From an uncultured bacterium (GTDB lineage: Bacteria; Patescibacteriota; Saccharimonadia; Saccharimonadales; CAIOMD01): a stretch of DNA of 11,585 nucleotides. The DNA lies in NCBI GenBank assembly GCA_903880655.1, contig CAIRQE010000004.1, forward strand, positions 1 through 11,585, read 5' to 3'. This document shows positions 4,966 to 11,585 of the stretch, in pieces (the stretch's first letter is position 1; each line of letters starts with the position of its first letter). Under the pieces are notes generated by a model, which saw only the letters and a program-made list of their open reading frames with translations, searched no databases and was not told the DNA's origin. A program made the position numbers and the translations under genes.

Positions 4966-7900
4966 ATACTCGTAACAACTTGTGACCCAACCGACACTTC
5001 TTTTGGTGTAGGCCAGGTAATAGTAAAGGTAGTGCCTTTGCCCTTAACAGACTGTACGTCAATATCTCCACCAACCTGATCCATAATAAGCTTATCTAGG
5101 TAAAGACTCACACCCAGACCATCATGATCAATCTGTAGAGCACTCGAATTATCACTGCGAGAAAATGCACTAAACAGGTGACTCATCTGGGAATCGGTCA
5201 TACCTTGTCCTTGATCACTGACAGCTAATGAGGTCATTGCACCTTTTTGTCTTAATTTTACTTCTACTGTTCCGTTAATAGGACTGAAATCTACTGCGTT
5301 TGCGAGCACACTAGCAACCACCTGGTTAACGAACTGGTCTGTTCCGGGTACCATGAGCACCGAATGCGGAGGAACAACTTTAAGAATAAGATTCTTAGAA
5401 GCGACTAACTCCTCGAGATCCTTCTTGGCTTCGCTAACAACATCAGAGAGGGAAGTGTACTTGGACAAATCTACTGCGTTTTCTTCATTTTGAATGGTAA
5501 CAAGCAATGTGAAGGTTTCTACGATTCGTCGTAAGCGGCGAGCACCTTCATGCAAAATGGTATGAGCCTTATTTTTATTTGGTATTTCTTCTACAAGTGT
5601 TTCAATTTTCTGGACGTCAGTATTTAATTCTTGTGCGGTTGATCCGATCAGGTTTTCTCGAGCTGTATCGAGTTCCATTTCTTGATCTTTAATGAGCGTT
5701 TCCGTAGCCTTAAGTTTTCTTGAAGTCACGCCAAGGAAATCTATGACTATGTACAGCGCGATCGCAATAAGTATGAAAATTAAGACTTCTGTCCAGATAT
5801 GAACGGTGCTCACCTGTAGCTTTCGGTAATCTCTTGCTACAAAGTTACTGAGAAGTCCGAAACCAAGTACAAGAAATACGGGAAGCCAGAATCGGATATC
5901 TCGAAGTACCGATGGCGCCTTAGATTCCTTAGGGTGCTGAATTGAGCGTAGCGTAACGCTGTGCTCGATCTTGGACATGATGACACTTACTTTACTCTGC
6001 AGAGCAGTTGCAAGGGCTGTAATACGATTTGTAACCTTCGGCTCAAAAGCTTCATCCTGCAGTAGCTCAGCGCCACCTACAAGCAAGGTAACTGGTGCTC
6101 GCAAGTAATTAGCGGCAAGGTGCCAGAACGTGTCACGCTCCTCAGCTAGTTTTTGTTGTTTTTTAGCTAAACCTAGGGCTCGTCTGAGACGGGCAGACTG
6201 TCTCATCCATTCACTTAATGCTAGAAATACACCGACGAGTAGTAATCCGAAAAGAAGGTACGGGAAGTTTATGATCACGGATGCAGGAATTTTCTTAACT
6301 GCTGATCCGATATCTGAACCAATCGATTTAATAAATCCTATGATGCCGCTATCTTTAGTAATGGGTGCAGAAGCCGTTTGCTTCTTATTCGTAGCAGGTT
6401 TAATGGTCGCAGGGGTATTTTTATCTGCAGCTGGTTTATCGGCAGGAACAACTGGTTTTTTAGGTTTCGCTGCTTGTTGCGTTGTAGAGTTCACGGTTGG
6501 TGGAGAAACTGGTGTTACGATTCGATTTGGGTTTAGCACCGGCAAGCCTGAAGTAACGCCCCAAATTTTATTGAAGTCCCAAGCATTAAGGGGAGGATTA
6601 GTCGTATTATTATTGAAATAGTTGGGTGCAGAATTATTCTGATTCACAGGATTGCATATCGTGGTGGTGGTAGGGGTATCTCCATCACTAGTACACAATA
6701 TGTTCTTAGGCTCATTAGATGAAGCATCATAATATGATGTCGACGTCTGATTGCCTCCGTCATCGTAGCCGAAAAGAGATCCAATATAGTAACCAATGGT
6801 TGTGCCCGGATTTGGATCTATACTTTTTGGCAATAGAAAACCTACATTAGAAAATACATTTTCGTATGTTGTTTGTCCTGACTCTCCCACTATACCTCCT
6901 GAGTAAACATATCCTTGAGTAGACAAGTTCAGTCCGATAGTTCCAGTGGCGTATGAGTTACTTATATCTGATTCCCAACCATAAGCCGTAAGCCCCCCAA
7001 CATAATAACTACCATTAGTGATTATTGCTGAGGCAAAAGAATTAGATATTGTTGTATAAATAGTTTCTGAAACTAATCCTCCGACTATATTATAATTACC
7101 GTTATCCGTAGTTGCGACATTATCGATTGAACCCTGGAAAGAAGATTGGTCAATTGTTGAATAATCAGCTTCTCCTATAAGCCCGCCCGTTTCCGCACCC
7201 CAAGAGTTTGTTACTCCAATCTCGGTATTAACGGTAATGGAACCGCCCGTCACATGCACGTTTGTAACTGCAGAATTATAAATATAGCCGCCCAGAACAC
7301 CCATATATGGAAAATAATTATTGCTCGCAGCGTTGTTGATAATAATTGGATTAACAAAAGAAACGTTCGCAATTGAGCCATTTCCTACTTGGCCAAATAG
7401 ACCAAGTAATGAACTTGCCCATGGATATCCTGGTGTTAACGATTCAACGTCCTCGTACAAATTAATTATCTTGTGCCCGTTACCGTTAAAAGTTCCCTCG
7501 AACTCTCCTCTGCCCATAAAGTCACTACCATTTCCAATCGGGAGGAATCCCTTGCCGCTATTCCAGTTCCTGGAGGCACTGCAATCAATATCTTGTGTCA
7601 AGTTATAGGTACCCTGAGGATCGTTAGCCGATATATCCTGTAATTCTTGGCAGTTAGAAATCGAATAGGTAGGGGCGGCAGGCACTGTAAAGGATGTGGT
7701 AGCACCTGAACTCTCCCCAAAAATGTTGATTGCTGAAACCTTAAAATCATAGGAAACACCACGTTTTATCTGTGAAGGTACGTTGAAATTAACGCTGTTA
7801 TCTGAAGTGTTGTTGTACCAGGTCCAGCTGGAATCCGTACTTTTTTTGTAATAAACTCCGTAATAGTTAACAGGAGAACCTCCGTCATAATTCGGCGCAT

Positions 7901-10900
7901 CCCAAGTAAGGGTTACTCCGTTAGTTGCATCACCACTCGCAGCTAGATTAAGAGGGGATTTGGGTGCACCCTTTCTTCCTGTTTGATAGGCGAAATCTGA
8001 ATACATTGACCCTGAATTATTAGCAACGGGAGAACTATCAGAAATATTTCCAGTTCGTAACTGCGGATAACCTACTGACGTATGCCATGTGTCGACAAAA
8101 TTCCAACCATTTAATGGCGGGCTGGACGAATTATTACTAAAATAGCTGACCGGATTAGTCTGATCATTAATAACATTACAGGTGGAGCTATTGCTTTGCG
8201 TCATCGATCCGGAGCAACTCGTATTTGTATAGTTTGTACTAATATCCAATATCGCATTAGTGTCATAATTGGTGCCAATAATTCCCCCAATATTATCAAA
8301 ATTAGTGGTGGTGTTAAATGACACAGCACTAAAACTATTAGCAATCGAAACATTGGCGGCATTATCTGTAATAGCTTCAACGAGTCCACCCGCAAATCCA
8401 GTTACTGCATTTGGAGTTATTACTCCTGCAGCGTATGAATGATCAATTGAATAGTTATTACCATAACCAACAATACCAGCGATATATCCGCCATTAGTAA
8501 TATTGGTATTAGAGTAACTATCCGTTATTGAAGACTGATTGCTATTGGTATTTGAAAGGTGAGCGGCCAAACCTGCCAACGAACTAAGTCTTGATGAACC
8601 AGAGTTTTGAGCATCGTCATATGCTCTTATACTTCCATCCACAGAACTATGATCAATCGTGATTCCGTATCCATCACCCACGATTCCACCCACATCAGAC
8701 CATACTATATCAGTAGGGTTAGGTGAAATTGATAATTGCAAGCTACTCTCACCGCCAGCCTGAAAGTATTCAACCTTTATTACGTGCGTTCCAGCGGTTA
8801 ACGTAACGTTGGTATTTTCACAGCTTGTTCCTCTTGCGTACCAACTGTCGTCGATTATATTTCCGTCAACGTACACCCTTACTCCATCATCAGAGCAAGC
8901 ATAAAAATGGGTCTGACCGCCAGCGAAATATTTTGTTGCAGTATATTGAGCAACAAAATAGGTGCTATTGATCCCAGGTGCAGGTGATTGAACACTTGAA
9001 AAGTTGTTGTTCAGTGTTTGCTCATGGCCTGTGTAATCTGCCGCTGTTGTTGGGATTATTGGGCCGGTACCTTCAAAGTTTGGAAGCATATTCCAATACT
9101 TTGCAGAGAAGCCAGTGTCTGCGTTTTGGATCGTGTCTTCGGCATTTAAATTCGTAACCTTAACATTTGTAATGGTTGCGTTTTGGGCTATGGCGGCGAC
9201 TCCGCCCCCAACATCGTATTGCCCGACTATAGACTCATGATCAATTGTAAGATTTCGTATATGTGCTGAATCAATTGAACCAAATAGACCAGCAATATCA
9301 GAAGCAGGATGTTCAGTTATATGTGAAATGGTGTAGCCATTTCCATTTAGTGTTCCAACGAAAGGTGCTTCTGATTTATATTGATTACCTCCGACTGGAA
9401 TAAAACCAGTTCCGCCATTCCAATTTACCGAATCGGAACAGTCTATGTCCTGCGTAAGAGTATAAGTCCCACCAAGATCAAGTTGCATATCTTGAAGCTG
9501 TTGACAAGTAGAGATTGAAACCGAAGCCTGTGAAGGGGAGTATGACACCTGATTCGACTGACTAGAATAAAAACCATTCGAGTTTTGGGCAATAATCCAA
9601 AACGTATAATTATTCCCGAGAGTCAATGAGGGTAGATCTTTTGTTGTAGCACTAGAACCTGTATCAATTGCCCATACGTCACTTGATCCAGTTATTTGAT
9701 AAAGCACATAATAGTCAACGGAAACACCCGCAGGTGCTGTTGCAGGAGTCCAGCTCAAGTGAACCCCAGTTGAACTAGTTTGTGTTGCGCTTAGGCCAGA
9801 TGGGTCAGTTATTGGGCTAGTAAGTGGTTTTAAATCTGGGAGTCCACTTGTTGTTTGCCATACAGTTGTATCCCAAGAATTCATCGGTGCATTAGACAAA
9901 TTATTTAAGAAATAGTTGGGCTGAGTGGATGTATCAATTGCAATACAATCACTTGAACCACCGCCACAATCGGTTGTTTGGGCTGCAACTAAATCAAAAT
10001 AATTCGTGTTGCTCGCGGTACCAGGATTATTATTCTGTCCTCCAATCCCTCCCTTTGAGTAGGAATAAGCATTGATTGCAACTGTAGAAAAAGATCCTTG
10101 GAATGTAGATGCATCACCATTATACGAATCAGTCTTTCCATATAATCCACCAACACCTGCAACAGTATAGGCGTCATCAATAGATCCAGTCGCATAATCG
10201 TTATTCCCACCGTAGTGAGAATTAGTCTGATAACCCACTAATCCGCCTAGGTAAACATACGAGCCAGGGCCATTCATCGTCATCATAACATTTGCGAAAG
10301 AATTGGATATTTCTCCGCCATTTCCACCCACCATACCGCCCATAACTGTATAGTATTGGTTTGTAGCATTGTCCGTAAACTCACCCTGGACAGAAGTACC
10401 GTTTATTTCCCCTAGATTTTGCCCTACAATGCTTCCAACATTTATTCCATTTATTGCTAGGGTTGTTGTTGTAACTGAAATATTTTGAAATCTTAGATGA
10501 TTAAGATTTCCGTGATTCACATCTATGAAACCGGCCGCCTGATAATTATTTTCTATATTTGCTAGTTGAACGTTAGCATTAAAATTTTGAAAAACTAAAT
10601 TTTCTATGGTTCCATAGTTTGCTTGGATGTATGCATCAGTCAAAGACAGATTATTTATCGAATGTGCGTTACCATGAATTGCTCCATAGAAATTAGGGAT
10701 AGTTGGAATGGCGGTCGCAGATGGGTACGAAATTTGGTAATCTGCCAGTAAAGTTGAGCAATCAAGATCCTGGGTGATAGACAGAGTTGCGGTAGGGTTG
10801 TCTTTTACTGTGGTGATGAATTGCGCACAGCTGTTTATAGGGATGCCGTTATTGTAATCAGCAATATTTATAATTGATCCACCGTTTGCATCGACTGCTT

Positions 10901-10988
10901 TAGCATTTAAATGGTGACTTGAAGAAATTCCAGCAAATGTTGCTACGAAAAGTAGTAAATATAAAACTCGCAGTAATGATTTATTCAC
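4962..10988 (-). CDS. Giant surface GLUG/FN3/PA14 protein fused to a histidine-kinase-like core
   Basis: 2008 residues. Order: signal peptide (1-31, AKA cleavage); module 1 of GLUG/beta-helix-like repeats (51-390); FN3 (about 395-485); module 2 (490-978) with an inserted PA14 domain (about 625-757); FN3 (about 1007-1103); module 3 (1109-1490); Pro/Ala/Lys linker (1492-1545); TM (1573-1594); HisKA-like helices with N1627 in place of the phospho-His (FWHLAANYLRAPVT); a TM pair (1699-1718, 1731-1753); a second HisKA-like segment with Q1786 at that place (STAQELNTDV); HATPase_c (about 1880-1995) with N1897, D1925, G1927, G1929 and DGLGVSLYL. All 14 Cys are extracellular. The role is inferred: surface binding or carbohydrate sensing coupled to a cytoplasmic ATPase module. 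The start is GTG with GAGGG 3 bases upstream; an in-frame stop at 10997-10995 excludes a longer form. The response regulator lies 51 bp upstream, on the same strand. Confidence 0.9.
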   Translation of the reverse strand: MNKSLLRVLYLLLFVATFAGISSSHHLNAKAVDANGGSIINIADYNNGIPINSCAQFITTVKDNPTATLSITQDLDCSTLLADYQISYPSATAIPTIPNFYGAIHGNAHSINNLSLTDAYIQANYGTIENLVFQNFNANVQLANIENNYQAAGFIDVNHGNLNHLRFQNISVTTTTLAINGINVGSIVGQNLGEINGTSVQGEFTDNATNQYYTVMGGMVGGNGGEISNSFANVMMTMNGPGSYVYLGGLVGYQTNSHYGGNNDYATGSIDDAYTVAGVGGLYGKTDSYNGDASTFQGSFSTVAINAYSYSKGGIGGQNNNPGTASNTNYFDLVAAQTTDCGGGSSDCIAIDTSTQPNYFLNNLSNAPMNSWDTTVWQTTSGLPDLKPLTSPITDPSGLSATQTSSTGVHLSWTPATAPAGVSVDYYVLYQITGSSDVWAIDTGSSATTKDLPSLTLGNNYTFWIIAQNSNGFYSSQSNQVSYSPSQASVSISTCQQLQDMQLDLGGTYTLTQDIDCSDSVNWNGGTGFIPVGGNQYKSEAPFVGTLNGNGYTISHITEHPASDIAGLFGSIDSAHIRNLTIDHESIVGQYDVGGGVAAIAQNATITNVKVTNLNAEDTIQNADTGFSAKYWNMLPNFEGTGPIIPTTAADYTGHEQTLNNNFSSVQSPAPGINSTYFVAQYTATKYFAGGQTHFYACSDDGVRVYVDGNIIDDSWYARGTSCENTNVTLTAGTHVIKVEYFQAGGESSLQLSISPNPTDIVWSDVGGIVGDGYGITIDHSSVDGSIRAYDDAQNSGSSRLSSLAGLAAHLSNTNSNQSSITDSYSNTNITNGGYIAGIVGYGNNYSIDHSYAAGVITPNAVTGFAGGLVEAITDNAANVSIANSFSAVSFNTTTNFDNIGGIIGTNYDTNAILDISTNYTNTSCSGSMTQSNSSTCNVINDQTNPVSYFSNNSSSPPLNGWNFVDTWHTSVGYPQLRTGNISDSSPVANNSGSMYSDFAYQTGRKGAPKSPLNLAASGDATNGVTLTWDAPNYDGGSPVNYYGVYYKKSTDSSWTWYNNTSDNSVNFNVPSQIKRGVSYDFKVSAINIFGESSGATTSFTVPAAPTYSISNCQELQDISANDPQGTYNLTQDIDCSASRNWNSGKGFLPIGNGSDFMGRGEFEGTFNGNGHKIINLYEDVESLTPGYPWASSLLGLFGQVGNGSIANVSFVNPIIINNAASNNYFPYMGVLGGYIYNSAVTNVHVTGGSITVNTEIGVTNSWGAETGGLIGEADYSTIDQSSFQGSIDNVATTDNGNYNIVGGLVSETIYTTISNSFASAIITNGSYYVGGLTAYGWESDISNSYATGTIGLNLSTQGYVYSGGIVGESGQTTYENVFSNVGFLLPKSIDPNPGTTIGYYIGSLFGYDDGGNQTSTSYYDASSNEPKNILCTSDGDTPTTTTICNPVNQNNSAPNYFNNNTTNPPLNAWDFNKIWGVTSGLPVLNPNRIVTPVSPPTVNSTTQQAAKPKKPVVPADKPAADKNTPATIKPATNKKQTASAPITKDSGIIGFIKSIGSDIGSAVKKIPASVIINFPYLLFGLLLVGVFLALSEWMRQSARLRRALGLAKKQQKLAEERDTFWHLAANYLRAPVTLLVGGAELLQDEAFEPKVTNRITALATALQSKVSVIMSKIEHSVTLRSIQHPKESKAPSVLRDIRFWLPVFLVLGFGLLSNFVARDYRKLQVSTVHIWTEVLIFILIAIALYIVIDFLGVTSRKLKATETLIKDQEMELDTARENLIGSTAQELNTDVQKIETLVEEIPNKNKAHTILHEGARRLRRIVETFTLLVTIQNEENAVDLSKYTSLSDVVSEAKKDLEELVASKNLILKVVPPHSVLMVPGTDQFVNQVVASVLANAVDFSPINGTVEVKLRQKGAMTSLAVSDQGQGMTDSQMSHLFSAFSRSDNSSALQIDHDGLGVSLYLDKLIMDQVGGDIDVQSVKGKGTTFTITWPTPKEVSVGSQVVTSI
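6519..10838 (-). repeat. Three diverged protein modules inside the giant gene
   Basis: Modules at 9819-10838, 8055-9521 and 6519-7664. Each opens with a cap of the form CQxLQD...LTQDIDCS...GF.P.G...GT.NGNGH.I (clear in modules 2 and 3, weaker in 1). Each continues with 4-5 GLUG-like units (GGLVG...I.NSYA.G.I) and closes with YFxNNxxxPPLNxW...W....GLPxL. The first two are followed by FN3 domains. The copies have diverged in DNA sequence, so this is an old duplication rather than a recent one. Confidence 0.8.
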
Positions 10989-10991
10989 AAT

Positions 10992-10996
10992 CCCTC
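10992..10996 (-). promoter_or_regulatory. Ribosome binding site of the giant gene
   Basis: Minus-strand GAGGG (10996-10992), only 3 bases from the GTG at 10988. It supports this start, and suggests that this gene has a leader or is read from the response-regulator transcript, unlike most neighbours. No convincing separate promoter was found in 10989-11039. Confidence 0.5.
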
Positions 10997-11039
10997 AAAC
11001 TTAACTTATAAAAAGTATATAAGGATAAGTGGGATTACG

Positions 11040-11420
11040 CTATTTAGTTTTTAATAATAGTTGGACTTTTTCCACAACCTGGGTAGGCGATGAGTCGGCT
11101 TTAATAATAAAGTCATGTACACCAAATTCTTTTATTTTTTCTGCCGTGTCCATATCACCCATATTAGAAAGAATTAACAATTTAAAGTCCTTATTCAGTT
11201 GGTCATTATCCTTAAGGTGTTCTAGGGTTTCAACGCCTGACATAACGGGCATCATAAGATCTAAAAGCACAATATCTGGGTGGAATGAATCTATCAATTC
11301 TATTCCTTCGTGCCCATTTGCGGCCCGTTTAACATCGAATTTAGAAAGCTCTAATTTCATTTTATACATCGTTGCTATCGCGTCATCATCTTCAACTATA
11401 AGAACTTTTTGTTTCGTCAT
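11040..11420 (-). CDS. Single-domain response regulator (CheY-like receiver)
   Basis: 126-residue receiver domain without an output domain. Phosphorylation-site residues are complete: acidic pocket E10-D11-D12-D13 (VLIVEDDD), acceptor D54 (VLLDLMMP), switch residue S85 (LLILSN, Ser where Thr is also common) and K107 (FIIKADSSP). Such proteins relay phosphate or bind a target protein. The gene is 51 bp upstream of the giant kinase-like gene on the same strand, so the two are probable partners. The ATG at 11420 follows a TATACT box by exactly six bases, so the mRNA may be leaderless. A plus-strand frame over the same region (11029-11427) is a shadow. Confidence 0.94.
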   Translation of the reverse strand: MTKQKVLIVEDDDAIATMYKMKLELSKFDVKRAANGHEGIELIDSFHPDIVLLDLMMPVMSGVETLEHLKDNDQLNKDFKLLILSNMGDMDTAEKIKEFGVHDFIIKADSSPTQVVEKVQLLLKTK

Positions 11421-11426
11421 ACTATA

Positions 11427-11455
11427 AGTATAAGTTAAACCTTACGCTTTTTCAC
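11427..11455 (-). promoter_or_regulatory. Putative leaderless promoter of the response regulator
   Basis: Minus-strand GTGAAA (11455-11450), 17-bp spacer, TATACT (11432-11427). The -10 ends six bases before the ATG at 11420, placing the predicted start on the A of ATG. The -35 lies inside the 3' end of the preceding gene. It could also drive the giant gene downstream. Confidence 0.5.
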
Positions 11456-11585
11456 GGTTTTTAAAGAATTTATGCAAAATAACTGATGTGACGACGATAG
11501 TAAATATGAAAATAATATAGATAGACCGGTCTATAAGATTAGCGAGCACGATAGCGCTGACAGGTATTTGGTGTATTTTTTCAGA
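11442..11585 (-). CDS. C-terminus of an unknown membrane protein (cut by window edge)
   Basis: An open frame entering from the right edge gives 47 residues and a TAA at 11444-11442. It contains one hydrophobic helix (SIYIIFIFTIVVTSVIL) followed by a basic tail, KFFKNREKA, typical of a membrane protein ending in the cytoplasm. The sequence is too short to name a family. It ends 21 bp before the response regulator on the same strand, so it may belong to the same transcription unit. Evidence for coding is the open frame to the edge, the helix-plus-basic-tail composition and the spacing. Confidence 0.5.
   Translation of the reverse strand, partial: SEKIHQIPVSAIVLANLIDRSIYIIFIFTIVVTSVILHKFFKNREKA

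Noticed and set aside
6130..6621. Plus-strand 163-codon open frame
   Set aside because: It lies antisense to the stalk and TM region of the giant gene, whose own frame has clear domains; composition reflects the opposite strand.
6519..10838. CRISPR-like or tandem DNA repeat suggested by the regular GG-x-VG pattern
   Set aside because: The periodicity is at protein level (GLUG-like units); the DNA copies are diverged, of unequal length and inside one open frame.
4962..10988. The giant gene as two genes fused by a sequencing error
   Set aside because: The frame runs through linker, TM and kinase-like parts without any stop, the linker is a typical stalk, and no internal start with a ribosome site was seen at the junction. 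Read data could still overturn this.
11029..11427. Plus-strand 132-codon open frame
   Set aside because: Exactly antisense to the response regulator, which has complete receiver motifs.

Overview
The window is AT-rich and densely packed with short genes. Several gene ends overlap and no RNA genes or mobile elements are visible. The gene mix suggests a Patescibacteria (CPR) genome, most likely Saccharibacteria (TM7). The clues are the UppP subtype, a WhiB-like regulator in a low-GC genome, GLUG/FN3-type surface modules, a free-standing RNA polymerase alpha-CTD-like protein, and many start codons that sit directly downstream of a -10 box. This assignment is inferred from gene content; no ribosomal or marker gene is present to prove it. 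No coding frame contains an internal TGA, so the standard bacterial code fits.

Layout. Positions 1-1149 (minus strand) hold a small coiled-coil protein, a SOUL-family heme-binding protein (the two joined by a TAATG overlap), and the 5' part of uppP, cut by the left edge. A 155-bp divergent region with an inverted repeat and a 10-bp direct repeat separates them from a plus-strand acyl-ACP desaturase-like diiron enzyme (1305-2219). The desaturase stop overlaps, tail to tail, the stop of a 7-TM protein (2216-2917, minus), which lies downstream of a 2H-phosphoesterase-like protein (2952-3569). Next come a plus-strand unknown acidic protein (3664-4167), a minus-strand WhiB-like iron-sulfur regulator (about 4185-4487) and, divergent from it, a plus-strand alpha-CTD-like protein (4549-4965). 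The last two are driven by overlapping face-to-face promoters.

About half of the window is one minus-strand gene (4962-10988) for a 2008-residue protein. It has a signal peptide, three large GLUG/beta-helix-like modules separated by two fibronectin III domains (the second module carries an inserted PA14 domain), a Pro/Lys-rich stalk and membrane helices. Its cytoplasmic part is histidine-kinase-like: an intact-looking ATPase domain and two HisKA-like segments, both without the phosphoacceptor histidine. A single-domain response regulator (11040-11420) lies just upstream on the same strand. At the right edge is the C-terminus of an unknown membrane protein.

Main points of interest: (1) the giant surface protein fused to a kinase-like core with two histidine-less HisKA-like segments, next to a receiver protein that keeps its acceptor aspartate; (2) the back-to-back WhiB and alpha-CTD-like genes; (3) repeated promoter geometry that predicts leaderless or almost leaderless mRNAs for seven of the genes.
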